DNA of 64,000 bases from Prochlorococcus sp. AG-436-C14. Its GTDB lineage: Bacteria; Cyanobacteriota; Cyanobacteriia; PCC-6307; Cyanobiaceae. Position 1 is the first letter of the stretch. Each line of letters begins with the position of its first letter. This document shows positions 18,572-27,852 of this stretch, piece after piece. The notes under the pieces were generated by a model that was not told the origin of the DNA, did not search any database, and worked only from the letters and a program-made list of their open reading frames with translations. Where the stretch lies: positions 25,581-89,580 of the forward strand of contig QCPD01000007.1 of NCBI GenBank assembly GCA_003209755.1, read 5' to 3'. The position numbers were made by a program, and so were the translations under genes.

Positions 18572-20725
18572 ATGGTTTCCAGTGGATTGAATAACAAGAA
18601 TATGTCTTCGGCTTCAAAAGACACTGCTGTTATGGATAGAGCCAATCGTTCTTTCCCTTTGGCTGCAATTACAGGCCATGGAACTTTAAAGCTTGCTTTA
18701 ATGCTCGCCGCAGTTGATCCAGGTTTGGGAGGCGTAATAATTGCTGGTGGTCGTGGTACTGGTAAATCTGTTTTAGCTAGAGGTTTACATGCTCTTCTCC
18801 CTCCGATTGAAATAATTGATTTTGAAAAATTATCTAATAAAGAGAGTGATCATGATTTATTTGTTTATCCAGCAGGTAGAAATTTAGATCCATCTTTTTC
18901 AGGGGAGTGGGATGATTTGACTAAAAAACTATTTACAAAAAAGATAGGAAGTCTAGAAAATATTAATGACTTAGAAAATATCCCTAAGAAAGTTGTTTCT
19001 GCTCCTTTTATTCAGGTTCCCTTAGGGGTAACTGAAGATAGGCTTGTTGGTGCTGTTGATGTTGCTGCTTCATTATCAAGTGGAACTCCAGTATTTCAGC
19101 CAGGGTTACTAGCTGAAGCTCACAGAGGAGTTTTATACATAGACGAATTGAATTTGTTGGATGATGGCATTGTTAATCTTCTTTTGGCTTCAGTAGGGGC
19201 AGGTGAAAATAGAGTTGAAAGAGAAGGATTGAGCCTAAGTCACCCATGCCGTCCATTATTAATTGCTACTTATAACCCTGAAGAGGGGGCATTGAGGGAC
19301 CATCTTTTGGACAGATTTGCAATTGTGTTGTCTGCGGATCAATTAATTACAAATGAACAAAGAGTTGAAATAACTCAGTCTGCGATTTCTCATGGTCAAT
19401 CTAGTGAAGCTTTTTCTAAGAAATGGTCAGAAGAAACAGAATCTCTCTCAACGCAATTACTTTTGGCAAGGCAATGGCTTCCAGATGTTCAAATTAGTGA
19501 GGATCAAATTGAATATTTAGTTGTAGAAGCTATTCGAGGAGGTGTAGAAGGACATAGATCAGAGCTATATGCAGTAAGAGTCGCAAAGGCTCATGCTGCT
19601 TTATGTGGCAGAGATTCAGTGGACGCGGAAGATTTAAAGGCTGCAGTAAGACTTGTAATCGCTCCAAGGGCTATGCAAATGCCTGCAGAAGAGGAAATGG
19701 AGCCCCCAGCACCAGAAGATCAGCAGCCACCCCCACCGCCTCCTGAAGACTCTGATGACAATAATGAACAAGAAGAAGATCAGGAAGAAGATCAGGAAGA
19801 GGACCAAGACCAAGAGTCATCACCTCCAATCCCAGAGGAATTTATGCTTGACCCAGAAGCATGTGCTGTTGATCCTGATTTGTTACTGTTTTCATCCAAC
19901 AAATCAAAAAGTGGAAATAGCGGAAGTCGTTCAGCTGTTTTAAGTGATAACCGTGGTAGATATGTAAAACCAATTCTTCCAAGAGGTCCAGTTAGAAGAA
20001 TTGCAGTTGATGCGACTTTGAGAGCTGCCGCCCCTTATCAAAAAGCCAGAAGGGAAAGAGAACCCAATAGGAAAGTTATTGTTGAGGAGGGAGATCTACG
20101 TGCAAAATTACTGCAGCGTAAGGCAGGTGCATTAGTTATTTTCTTGGTCGATGCAAGTGGTTCGATGGCTCTAAATAGAATGCAAAGCGCTAAAGGAGCA
20201 GTTATTCGCTTGCTAACTGAAGCTTATGAAAATAGAGATGAAGTTTCTCTTATCCCTTTTAGAGGAGATCAAGCAGAAGTCTTGCTTCCGCCGACAAGAT
20301 CAATTACTGCTGCAAAAAGAAGACTTGAGGCAATGCCTTGTGGCGGTGGATCTCCACTTGCGCATGGTTTGACTCAAGCCGCAAGAGTAGGAGCAAATGC
20401 TTTGGCGACTGGAGATCTGGGCCAGGTCGTCGTAGTTGCAATTACTGATGGTAGAGGAAATGTTCCATTAAGCACTTCATTAGGTCAGCCAGTTCTTGAG
20501 GGCGAAGAACCTCCTGATTTGAAACAAGAGGTTCTTGATGTTGCTTCGCGGTATCGATCACTTGGCATCAAATTGCTTGTAATTGATACAGAAAGAAAAT
20601 TTATTGCAAGTGGTATGGGTAAAGACTTGGCTGAGGCCTCTGGAGGTAAATATGTTCAATTACCTAAGGCAAGTGATAAGGCTATTGCTTCAATTGCAAT
20701 GGATGCAATTAATAGTGTCACCTGA
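18572..20725 (+). CDS. chlD: Magnesium chelatase subunit D
   Basis: Chaperone-like subunit of the Mg-chelatase that inserts Mg into protoporphyrin IX, the first committed step to chlorophyll. The N-terminal AAA+ module has Walker [15 protein letters not shown] and [18 protein letters not shown] as Walker B. A proline/acidic linker around residues 385-430 follows, then a C-terminal VWA domain with the MIDAS motif [12 protein letters not shown] and the [12 protein letters not shown] segment. The open frame starts at TTG 18551, but ATG 18572 is preferred (717 residues). ATG 18602 is also possible. Confidence 0.94.
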   Translation: MVSSGLNNKNMSSASKDTAVMDRANRSFPLAAITGHGTLKLALMLAAVDPGLGGVIIAGGRGTGKSVLARGLHALLPPIEIIDFEKLSNKESDHDLFVYPAGRNLDPSFSGEWDDLTKKLFTKKIGSLENINDLENIPKKVVSAPFIQVPLGVTEDRLVGAVDVAASLSSGTPVFQPGLLAEAHRGVLYIDELNLLDDGIVNLLLASVGAGENRVEREGLSLSHPCRPLLIATYNPEEGALRDHLLDRFAIVLSADQLITNEQRVEITQSAISHGQSSEAFSKKWSEETESLSTQLLLARQWLPDVQISEDQIEYLVVEAIRGGVEGHRSELYAVRVAKAHAALCGRDSVDAEDLKAAVRLVIAPRAMQMPAEEEMEPPAPEDQQPPPPPPEDSDDNNEQEEDQEEDQEEDQDQESSPPIPEEFMLDPEACAVDPDLLLFSSNKSKSGNSGSRSAVLSDNRGRYVKPILPRGPVRRIAVDATLRAAAPYQKARREREPNRKVIVEEGDLRAKLLQRKAGALVIFLVDASGSMALNRMQSAKGAVIRLLTEAYENRDEVSLIPFRGDQAEVLLPPTRSITAAKRRLEAMPCGGGSPLAHGLTQAARVGANALATGDLGQVVVVAITDGRGNVPLSTSLGQPVLEGEEPPDLKQEVLDVASRYRSLGIKLLVIDTERKFIASGMGKDLAEASGGKYVQLPKASDKAIASIAMDAINSVT

Positions 20726-20736
20726 TATGTAGTGCT

Positions 20737-21582
20737 TTAAGGATATATATCATCGAATAATTTACTCAAACCTATAGTCACCCTTTTTAAGGCATCTATA
20801 AGTTCTTTGTCTTCCATAATATTTCCCATATCTGAACTCATTTGATCAATTTTCTTTGTTAGAGAACTAGATGTTGAGGCGAGTTCCTTAATATCATTTA
20901 GCGTCTTTGGATTGTCTAGGCTTTCAAGAATATTATTTAAATGCATAGAAGCTTTTTTCAGTTCAGAAATTATAGGTTTTGCTCTTATAAGTTCTGATTT
21001 AGATAACAAGACAAGCTCGTCAAGATTGGCTTGCGTTCTGTCAAATTGTTGAATAGATTCTGATACTTTATTTACTATTGCTTTCCTATCTGCTTCATCA
21101 ATAATTCCATTTATACCCTCTGTTAGGTTAGACATACTAACCATCTCTACACCTTTAATCTTATCTCCACCACATAAAATTCTTTTATTAGGACAACCTT
21201 TTTTGACTGTAACAATTTCGTTTTGATTTAATGATTTCCCTAATGAGACTAAAGATAATTGAGCATCTCCTCCAAGCATAGAGCTTGTGACGATTTTAGC
21301 AATTACAGGTTTTGTTAAAATTAGATTATCGTTATTTAGTTTGATATTAGTTTCAACAGTGTTTGGAGTGAAACTTATATTTTGAACAGATCCAACAATG
21401 ATTCCCCGATAAGTAACTGGAGACATCTTGGCAAGACCACTTGCATCTTTGAAGCTTGCAGATATCTCCCATGTTTTCGAACCTAATCGAAAATCTCTTA
21501 ACCAAAGCATTGCTCCTGAAAAGATAACTAATCCACCTAAAAGTGAAAAACCAACAAACGCATCTCGTAAACTTCTTCGCAT
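20737..21582 (-). CDS. MCE-domain (MlaD-like) lipid transporter subunit
   Basis: Membrane-anchored substrate-binding subunit of an Mla-type lipid ABC transporter. One N-terminal membrane helix (VGFSLLGGLVIFSGAMLWL, residues about 10-28) is followed by an MCE domain with AKMSPVTYRGIIVGSV. A long helical, probably coiled-coil, C-terminal half follows (residues about 150-280). An inserted CPNKRILCGGD segment with two cysteines is unusual and could form a disulfide. It lies 4 bases downstream of the ATPase gene. Confidence 0.87.
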   Translation of the reverse strand: MRRSLRDAFVGFSLLGGLVIFSGAMLWLRDFRLGSKTWEISASFKDASGLAKMSPVTYRGIIVGSVQNISFTPNTVETNIKLNNDNLILTKPVIAKIVTSSMLGGDAQLSLVSLGKSLNQNEIVTVKKGCPNKRILCGGDKIKGVEMVSMSNLTEGINGIIDEADRKAIVNKVSESIQQFDRTQANLDELVLLSKSELIRAKPIISELKKASMHLNNILESLDNPKTLNDIKELASTSSSLTKKIDQMSSDMGNIMEDKELIDALKRVTIGLSKLFDDIYP

Positions 21583-21586
21583 AAAT

Positions 21587-22372
21587 TTATGAGTCCTCAG
21601 GTTGCATTGGTCCTTGAAGATTACCTTTACGAAATTGTTTCACATAGGAATTTTCACTTTGTTTAAATTGATCTATTGATCCATCCCATTGAAACTTGCC
21701 ACCGTAAAGCAAAATAACTCTATTAGCTGTTCTTTCAATTGTACTTGAAACGTGACTTACTACAATTGAACATCCCTCCGCAGCCTCAGTTGTTTTAATA
21801 ATTAGATCTTCAATTCGGGTACAAGCTATTGGATCTAAACCAGCAGTTGGTTCGTCATATAAAAGAAGCGGAATAGAGTCTTTTCCTTTTTTGGAGTCAC
21901 TAATTAATGCACGAGCAAAACTTACTCGTTTTTGCATCCCTCCACTCAGTTGATTTGGAAATTTGTCTGCAACATCATATAAACCTACTTTCTTTAAACA
22001 GTTTATGACTTTTTGATTAATAATCGCCTCTGGAAAAACCTTCTGTTTTTCAAGCAAAAAACCTACATTTTCCCTTACAGTTAATGATGCTAATAATGCT
22101 GGGTTTTGAAAAACCAATCTCACATCTGGAGGGCTATTTTGATCAAGCCTTAAATAATTTTGCTCAATACCTGATATTTGAAGGCTTCCTTCAGAAGGTA
22201 ATAGCAAACCAGCTAGTAAGCGAAGTATTGTTGACTTGCCTGAGCCTGATGGTCCAACAATTGCCAATCTCTCTCCAGCCATCATGGCTAGATTGACTTC
22301 ATCGAGAACTTTGTTTGATCCCAGTTCGACACTGAGATCTTTCATTAACATTACTTGAGTGTTTTTTGTCAC
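21587..22372 (-). CDS. Mla-type lipid ABC transporter ATP-binding protein
   Basis: ATPase driving the lipid transporter whose MCE subunit is encoded next. The 261 residues include Walker A GPSGSGKSTILRLLAG, the signature LSGGMQKRVSFARAL, Walker B LLLYDEPTAGLDP and the switch histidine in IVVSHVSS. The permease gene (MlaE/YrbE type) is not adjacent in this window. In plants and cyanobacteria the equivalent TGD/Mla system moves phosphatidic acid or related lipids between membranes, which is inferred here. Confidence 0.92.
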   Translation of the reverse strand: MTKNTQVMLMKDLSVELGSNKVLDEVNLAMMAGERLAIVGPSGSGKSTILRLLAGLLLPSEGSLQISGIEQNYLRLDQNSPPDVRLVFQNPALLASLTVRENVGFLLEKQKVFPEAIINQKVINCLKKVGLYDVADKFPNQLSGGMQKRVSFARALISDSKKGKDSIPLLLYDEPTAGLDPIACTRIEDLIIKTTEAAEGCSIVVSHVSSTIERTANRVILLYGGKFQWDGSIDQFKQSENSYVKQFRKGNLQGPMQPEDS

Positions 22373-22393
22373 ACTCTCTCCTAATGTTTGTTT

Positions 22394-22420
22394 ACCTATC
22401 TCATTTTGTATGAGATAGGT
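22394..22420. promoter_or_regulatory. Perfect 11-bp inverted repeat between divergent genes
   Basis: ACCTATCTCAT (22394-22404) and ATGAGATAGGT (22410-22420) are exact reverse complements around a 5-base spacer, TTTGT. The site sits between the divergent lipid-transporter ATPase and YvcK-like genes, 22 bases from the former start. It could be a repressor operator or an RNA hairpin in the leader of the YvcK-like gene. There is no T-run after it on either strand. Confidence 0.5.
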
Positions 22421-22499
22421 GAAATGGGAAGTTTAATTAGAGTGAATATGAATTAATTATTTAGGTCTCTTTGTTGAAACTTTCTCAAACTCGAATCCA

Positions 22500-23897
22500 T
22501 TGATTAAAAGAAGGAAAAGAAAATTAAGAAGATCTACGTTGCGTAAAAGCTTTTTCGCTAGTTTGTCTTTTCATCTTTATTCTCGCTTCAAAAGAGCTAT
22601 TAGATGGCTTTTGCCAGGACTAGTAGTCAAAAGGTGGATGATGACATCTGGATTGGGCTTGTTAATTGCTTTGATTGGGGCCTCTATTTGGGCTGATCTG
22701 CGTCCAATTTATTGGGTCGTTGAAATACTTTTTTGGTTTTTAGGATTTATAACTACTTTTTTACCTAGAACCATTTCTGGACCAATAGTCTTTTTGATAG
22801 GAATATATCTTTTAATTTGGGGTCAAGGGAGAAGTTTTGAATCTATTAGGCAGGCTTTAGGTTCAAAAAAAGATACTTTCTTGGTTGATGCATTAAGAGC
22901 TAAGCAAAAATTAAATAGAGGTCCAAATATTGTTGCTATAGGTGGAGGAACAGGTTTATCTTCATTATTAAAAGGTTTAAAAAGATATAGCAGCAGAATC
23001 ACAGCAATAGTGACTGTTGCTGATGATGGAGGAAGTAGTGGAGTGCTTAGGAGAGAACTGGGTGTTCAGCCTCCAGGAGACATTAGGAATTGTTTAGCAG
23101 CTTTAGCAACGGAAGAGCCTCTCATAAAAGGACTTTTTCAATATCGCTTTCCTTCAGGAAGTGGACTTGAGGGTCATAGTTTTGGGAATCTTTTTTTATC
23201 TGCCTTAACTGCAATAACTGGAAGCTTAGAGACCGCAATTACTGCATCAAGTCGGGTTCTGGCTGTTCAGGGTCAAGTTGTACCAGCTACTAATGTCGAT
23301 GTTCGATTGTGGGCGGAACTTGAAAATGGTGAGAGAATAGATGGAGAATCAGCTATTGGAAATGCTCGATTTCCAATAATCAGAATTGGCTGTTATCCAT
23401 CCAGACCGCCAGCTTTGCCAAGAACTCTAGAAGCTATTAGAAATGCTGAAATTATTTTGATAGGCCCAGGAAGTTTGTATACTTCAATTCTTCCAAACTT
23501 ACTTGTCCCTGAAATAGTCGAAGCGATTGAGAAGAGCAAAGCTCCAAAACTATACATATGTAATTTGATGACTCAACCAGGTGAAACTGATGGACTTGAT
23601 GTCACAGGTCATGTAAGGGCTATCGAAGCGCAATTGGCATCTAGAGGAATTACTAGGAAAATATTTAGTTCTATACTTGCCCAAGATGAATTAGAACCCT
23701 CCCCATTGGTTGATTACTACAAATCGAAAGGAGCTGAACCTGTTATATGCAATAAAATTGATCTTCTATCAAAAGGTTACAAGGTTTATTTGGCTTCTCT
23801 TCAAGGTTCAAAGGCTACACCAACTTTGAGGCATGATCCTAGAAGTCTCGCTTTGGCAATAATGAAATTTTATAGAAGATACAAAAAAGGTAAATAA
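22500..23897 (+). CDS. YvcK/CofD-like protein with N-terminal membrane extension
   Basis: Member of the gluconeogenesis-factor YvcK family, which binds UDP-sugars and is linked to carbon allocation and cell-wall growth in other bacteria. The YvcK domain starts near residue 142 with NIVAIGGGTGLSSLLKGLK and continues with VADDGGSSGVLRRELG, PPGDIRNCLAAL and LIGPGSLYTSILPNLLVPEI. The first 140 residues are very basic (residues 1-46) and then contain two or three hydrophobic segments, so the protein is probably membrane anchored. The start is TTG 22500; an ATG at residue 47 would keep the membrane part but lose the basic arm. Confidence 0.87.
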   Translation: MIKRRKRKLRRSTLRKSFFASLSFHLYSRFKRAIRWLLPGLVVKRWMMTSGLGLLIALIGASIWADLRPIYWVVEILFWFLGFITTFLPRTISGPIVFLIGIYLLIWGQGRSFESIRQALGSKKDTFLVDALRAKQKLNRGPNIVAIGGGTGLSSLLKGLKRYSSRITAIVTVADDGGSSGVLRRELGVQPPGDIRNCLAALATEEPLIKGLFQYRFPSGSGLEGHSFGNLFLSALTAITGSLETAITASSRVLAVQGQVVPATNVDVRLWAELENGERIDGESAIGNARFPIIRIGCYPSRPPALPRTLEAIRNAEIILIGPGSLYTSILPNLLVPEIVEAIEKSKAPKLYICNLMTQPGETDGLDVTGHVRAIEAQLASRGITRKIFSSILAQDELEPSPLVDYYKSKGAEPVICNKIDLLSKGYKVYLASLQGSKATPTLRHDPRSLALAIMKFYRRYKKGK

Positions 23898-23898
23898 A

Positions 23899-24420
23899 TC
23901 AGTATGCATCTTGCATCTCATAGAAATCGGGCTGAACATAGTCTTTTCTAAGTGGCCATCCTTTCCAATCTTCAGGCATTAAAAGTCTTTTAGGATGTGG
24001 GTGGCCTGTGAAGTTAACACCATACATATCGAATGTTTCTCTTTCTTGCCAATCGGCTCCTCTAAAAAGACTGTATAAACTAGGAACAGTTAAGTCCCCA
24101 TCCCGATCTAGGAATACTTTTAATCTTACTTCGCGAGGAGAAATATCTTTCTTGAATTCACTCATTTCTATTAAATTATAAAAACAAACTATATTTAAAC
24201 CTGGACCCTCATCGTATCCACCTTGGCATTGAAGATAATTAAATCCATCATTTTTTAAAGCTTCAATTATTGATAAAAGATTGCTTGGATTGATTTTTAT
24301 TACTTCAACTCCTAAGTGATCATCATGGAGAGGAATGTTTTCAAATCCATTTTTAGAGAGCCAATCGCTAATTGGACCTGAGATTTGTTCTTCAACTACA
24401 ATTTTTGATTCATTTGTCAT
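23899..24420 (-). CDS. ndhJ: NAD(P)H-quinone oxidoreductase subunit J
   Basis: Peripheral-arm subunit of the thylakoid NDH-1 complex, equivalent to the 30-kDa subunit of complex I. The 173 residues include the family motif EREVYDMYGV in the form [20 protein letters not shown], followed by [16 protein letters not shown]. It is the last gene of the ndhC-ndhK-ndhJ operon, 18 bases after ndhK, and ends one base from the convergent YvcK-like gene. Confidence 0.97.
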   Translation of the reverse strand: MTNESKIVVEEQISGPISDWLSKNGFENIPLHDDHLGVEVIKINPSNLLSIIEALKNDGFNYLQCQGGYDEGPGLNIVCFYNLIEMSEFKKDISPREVRLKVFLDRDGDLTVPSLYSLFRGADWQERETFDMYGVNFTGHPHPKRLLMPEDWKGWPLRKDYVQPDFYEMQDAY

Positions 24421-24438
24421 TTTTTTAATAATAGATGT

Positions 24439-25188
24439 TTAATTACTTGAAAGTTCCTCAGATATTTTTTGAACTTCTTTTAAAGATTGATCAAATTCTT
24501 CAGATAGAGAAGGATTTAATGCAATTAGTTGGGATTTTGCATTGAGATATTTTCCATTAACTTTTGACTCGGCTCTCTTCATTTTATGAGGGATAGTTAA
24601 ATAACGATGAGTTTGAGTCATCTTTGATCTCTCAGAGATTGATTCGTTTGCAACTTTTTTTCTTAATTTAATAACAGCATCAAATATTGCTTCTGGTCTT
24701 GGAGGGCATCCAGGGAGATAAAGGTCTACTGGTATTAATTTGTCAACACCTCTAACTGCCGTAGTTGAATCAGCGCTGAACATACCACCAGTAATAGTGC
24801 AAGCCCCCATGGCTATTACGTACTTTGGATCTGGCATTTGCTCATAAAGCCTTACAAGAGCAGGTGCCATTTTCATTGTGACCGTACCTGCAACTATCAA
24901 TAAATCAGCTTGCCTCGGAGAACTTCGGGGTACTAATCCAAATCTGTCAAAATCAAATCGAGAACCAATTAGAGCTGCAAATTCAATAAAACAACAAGCA
25001 GTTCCATAAAGAAGAGGCCATAAACTGCTTAATCTTGCCCAGTTGTGAAGATCTTCAAGGCTCGTGAGAATTATATTTTCGCTTAAATCGTTTGTTACTG
25101 TTGGTGATCCAACAGGGCCACAGGAAGCTTCTCTAAGATTTCTTACGGCTTCAGAAGAAGGAGATTTATTCAAGGGATTTAACTCCAT
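24439..25188 (-). CDS. ndhK: NAD(P)H-quinone oxidoreductase subunit K
   Basis: Carries the iron-sulfur cluster N2 that passes electrons to plastoquinone in NDH-1. The cysteines are visible in [23 protein letters not shown] and [13 protein letters not shown]. The 249 residues have a longer, helical C-terminal tail, as in cyanobacteria. The start overlaps the end of ndhC by 10 bases, which suggests coupled translation. Confidence 0.97.
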   Translation of the reverse strand: MELNPLNKSPSSEAVRNLREASCGPVGSPTVTNDLSENIILTSLEDLHNWARLSSLWPLLYGTACCFIEFAALIGSRFDFDRFGLVPRSSPRQADLLIVAGTVTMKMAPALVRLYEQMPDPKYVIAMGACTITGGMFSADSTTAVRGVDKLIPVDLYLPGCPPRPEAIFDAVIKLRKKVANESISERSKMTQTHRYLTIPHKMKRAESKVNGKYLNAKSQLIALNPSLSEEFDQSLKEVQKISEELSSN

Positions 25189-25541
25189 TCAAGGGCACCT
25201 TTTCTCCATGCATATGCTAATGCCACAACCAATATTGTGATAAAAACAAGTGCTTCTATAAATGCTAATAACCCAAGCTTGTGAAAAGCAACTGCCCATG
25301 GGTAAAGGAACACTGTCTCAACATCAAATATAACGAAAACTAGAGCAAACATGTAGTAACGAATATTAAATTGGATCCATGCTCCTCCAATGGGTTCCAT
25401 ACCAGATTCATATGTAAGCTGTCTTTCTCCTGCTTTGCTTTTAGGAGAAATTAGCTTATTTGTTGTGAGAGCAAGAATGGGAACTGCTCCAGAAATAAGA
25501 AGAAATCCTAAAAAATACTCATAACCCTGAAGGGAAAACAT
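25179..25541 (-). CDS. ndhC: NAD(P)H-quinone oxidoreductase subunit 3
   Basis: Small membrane subunit of NDH-1 with three predicted helices in 120 residues. The conserved loop [21 protein letters not shown] and the charged helix [16 protein letters not shown], with conserved acidic residues, are diagnostic. It is first in ndhCKJ. Its start is divergent from the rubredoxin gene, giving an 84-base shared promoter region. Confidence 0.97.
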   Translation of the reverse strand: MFSLQGYEYFLGFLLISGAVPILALTTNKLISPKSKAGERQLTYESGMEPIGGAWIQFNIRYYMFALVFVIFDVETVFLYPWAVAFHKLGLLAFIEALVFITILVVALAYAWRKGALEWS

Positions 25542-25625
25542 GAATGAATTACTGATTTCAATATCAGTCTGACAGTCATTTTCTAGATTAGTGCCATAGA
25601 GTTGTTATATGTGAAAGTGAAAACT

Positions 25626-26051
25626 GTGAGTGAAGACACCAAAACAAAATCAAATCCTTTGGAAAATTCGAATTCTGATGGAAAACAGAAGCAAGTTATT
25701 TCATTGGATCCAAAAAACTCAACCGAGGAATTTGATCCAAAAGGAAATCGCTTCGAATGTATGAGTTGTGGTTTTATTTATGATCCTGATGAGGGTATAA
25801 AAAAGCTAAATATTGAACCAGGAACGGCATTCTTGGACATAGACAGAGAGAAGTTTAGATGTCCAGTCTGTCGAGTAGGATTTGGTGGATATAAGGATAT
25901 TGGTCCTAAGTCAAAGCCTAGTGGATTTGAAGAAAACCTTACTTATGGCTTTGGATTTAATAAACTTCCCTCAGGTCAGAAAAACGTTCTTATTTTTGGA
26001 AGCCTGGCTTTAGCCGCTGCCTGTTTTCTCTCTCTTTATTCTTTGAAATGA
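25626..26051 (+). CDS. rubA: Membrane-anchored rubredoxin (photosystem assembly)
   Basis: One-iron electron carrier needed for photosystem assembly in oxygenic phototrophs. Iron ligands lie in [13 protein letters not shown] and [12 protein letters not shown] (two CxxC pairs). A C-terminal hydrophobic helix ([19 protein letters not shown]) anchors it in the thylakoid. The frame extends up to TTG 25602. GTG 25626, giving a start MSEDTKTKS and 141 residues, is the best guess; GTG 25611 is also possible. Its stop overlaps the start of ycf48 (ATGA), matching the conserved rub-ycf48-psbE order. Confidence 0.93.
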   Translation: MSEDTKTKSNPLENSNSDGKQKQVISLDPKNSTEEFDPKGNRFECMSCGFIYDPDEGIKKLNIEPGTAFLDIDREKFRCPVCRVGFGGYKDIGPKSKPSGFEENLTYGFGFNKLPSGQKNVLIFGSLALAAACFLSLYSLK

Positions 26052-27064
26052 AACGTCTGTTTTCAAATGTCATTAATTTGGCCCTTGTCTTAATTGTTGG
26101 ATTGGCTCTTAGTGGTTGTACTGTTAGCAATGCTTCCATTGGTTCATCAAGCCCTTGGTCACTAATCGACCTCGATACTGAGGCTAATCCACTGGATGTT
26201 GACTTCGTCGATGACAAAAATGGGTTTTTAGTTGGCACAAATAGATTGATTCTTGAGACAAATGATGGTGGGATTACATGGAAAGAAAGAAATTTAGATA
26301 TTCCAAGCGAAGGCAACTTTCGTTTGATAAGCATTGATTTTAAAGGGCAAGAAGGTTGGATTGCAGGTCAACCAGGATTGATTCTTCATACAACTGATGG
26401 AGGAAAAAATTGGACTCGACTCGATTTGGGAAATAAGTTGCCAGGAGATCCATATCTGATTACAACAATTGATAATGATTCTGCTGAGTTGGCAACTACT
26501 GCTGGAGCAATTTATAAAACAATTGATGCTGGTACAAATTGGGAAGCAATAGTTGTTGATACCTCAGGCTCTGGAGGTATAAGAGAATTAAGGCGCACAA
26601 ATAATGGTGGCTATCTAAGCGTTAGTAGTCTTGGAAACTTCTTCTCGGTTCTGACTCCAGGAGAGGAGACATGGAGTCCTCATCAAAGAGCTAGTAGCAA
26701 GAGAGTACAAAGTGTTGGAGAACAGCCAAATGGCGATTTATGGATGCTTTCTAGAGGAGCTGAAATCAGATTTAATGCAGATCCTGATGATGTCGACTCC
26801 TGGTCAAAGCCCATAATCCCAATCGTCAACGGGTATAACTATCAAGATCTTGCTTGGGATCCATCTAAGTCGATTTGGGCAGCGGGAGGAAATGGAACAT
26901 TATTAGTGAGCAATGATGATGGAAAAACTTGGGGGAAAGACCCCGTTGGTGAATCTGTTCCAACAAATTTCATCAGAATTTTATTTGTGGACGATTTTAA
27001 TAGTGACAGTCCAAAGGGATTTGTATTCGGAGAAAGGGGCAATTTACTGCGATGGCAGGGTTGA
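26048..27064 (+). CDS. ycf48: Photosystem II assembly factor Ycf48 (Hcf136)
   Basis: Seven-bladed beta-propeller lipoprotein that stabilises newly made D1 and its early photosystem II complexes. A signal sequence ends in a lipobox, [11 protein letters not shown] (cysteine near residue 24). Repeated propeller motifs such as [37 protein letters not shown] and [11 protein letters not shown] are spaced through the 338 residues. It overlaps the rubredoxin gene by 4 bases and precedes psbE by 107 bases. Confidence 0.96.
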   Translation: MKRLFSNVINLALVLIVGLALSGCTVSNASIGSSSPWSLIDLDTEANPLDVDFVDDKNGFLVGTNRLILETNDGGITWKERNLDIPSEGNFRLISIDFKGQEGWIAGQPGLILHTTDGGKNWTRLDLGNKLPGDPYLITTIDNDSAELATTAGAIYKTIDAGTNWEAIVVDTSGSGGIRELRRTNNGGYLSVSSLGNFFSVLTPGEETWSPHQRASSKRVQSVGEQPNGDLWMLSRGAEIRFNADPDDVDSWSKPIIPIVNGYNYQDLAWDPSKSIWAAGGNGTLLVSNDDGKTWGKDPVGESVPTNFIRILFVDDFNSDSPKGFVFGERGNLLRWQG

Positions 27065-27171
27065 AATCATAAATTCTCGATGATTTCCATGACTCTGTGT
27101 AACCACCTTGCAACAGAGATCGTTTCTTTTGATTTCGCTTGATAAGATCACTGAGCTGATTAAGTGAGGCT

Positions 27172-27420
27172 ATGGCTGCCGGCTCTACCGGGGAACGCCC
27201 GTTTTTTGAGATCATTACTAGTGTCCGCTATTGGATTATCCATGCGGTAGCACTTCCTGCGATCTTCGTGGCAGGATTCCTATTTGTGTCTTCTGGGCTT
27301 GCCTACGACGCTTTTGGAACTCCTAGACCAGATACGTATTTTCAGGCTGGAGAAAGCAAAGCTCCTGTTGTTGTTCAGCGCTTTGATTCCAAGGCTGAAC
27401 TTGACACGCGTCTGAAATAA
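27172..27420 (+). CDS. psbE: Cytochrome b559 alpha subunit
   Basis: Photosystem II subunit that binds the b559 heme jointly with the beta subunit PsbF. The 82-residue protein has one membrane helix with the heme-ligand histidine (His24) in [16 protein letters not shown] and the usual lumenal tail ending in [12 protein letters not shown]. Normally psbF follows at once, but here psbL begins only 29 bases after the stop, so the partner heme-binding subunit is not encoded at its usual place. Confidence 0.98.
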
Positions 27421-27449
27421 CCAAATTTCATCTGATTGCTTTTTTATCC

Positions 27450-27569
27450 ATGCAAGTCAATCCAAATCCAAATAAAGTTCCGGTTGAATTAAACCGAACA
27501 AGTCTTTATCTTGGACTCTTACTTGTTTTTGTAATGGGAATTCTTTTTTCCAGTTACTTCTTTAACTAA
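27450..27569 (+). CDS. psbL: Photosystem II protein PsbL
   Basis: Single-helix photosystem II subunit at the monomer-monomer interface. The 39-residue ORF begins [20 protein letters not shown] and ends in [12 protein letters not shown], both diagnostic. ATG 27450 is the only reasonable start. It sits between psbE and psbJ; psbF, normally between psbE and psbL, is missing. Confidence 0.97.
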
Positions 27570-27580
27570 ATCTCTTTATC

Positions 27581-27778
27581 ATGAGCAAATTAAATGGACC
27601 TGATGGACGAGCGGGAGATCGTCTGCCAAATGGTATGCCTGCAGTCTCCTGGGAAAGGCGTTGGACAGAAGGAGCACTTCCTTTATGGTTAGTAGCTACT
27701 GCAGGTGGAACAGCTGTTATTTTTGTTCTTGGTATTTTCTTTTACGGTTCATACACTGGTATTGGTAACGCTGGTTAG
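27581..27778 (+). CDS. psbJ: Photosystem II protein PsbJ
   Basis: Single-helix photosystem II subunit beside cytochrome b559, involved in plastoquinone exchange. The 65 residues start [20 protein letters not shown] and contain the membrane helix [17 protein letters not shown] followed by [10 protein letters not shown]. The N-terminal extension before the helix is longer than in freshwater species. It is the last gene of the psbE cluster and is followed by a strong terminator. Confidence 0.97.
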   Translation: MSKLNGPDGRAGDRLPNGMPAVSWERRWTEGALPLWLVATAGGTAVIFVLGIFFYGSYTGIGNAG

Positions 27779-27815
27779 TTTTAACTAGAAAAATACTATT
27801 TTTTTAAAATAACTT

Positions 27816-27852
27816 AAAAACCAACTGACATTTATTGTCGGTTGGTTTTTTA
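27816..27852 (+). terminator. Intrinsic terminator after psbJ
   Basis: AAAAACCAACTGACA (27816-27830) pairs with TGTCGGTTGGTTTTT (27836-27850) around a TTTAT loop, with a single G-U pair and a T-run. It closes the psbE-L-J unit, and being AT-rich on both sides may also end mtnP transcription from the other strand. Confidence 0.85.
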
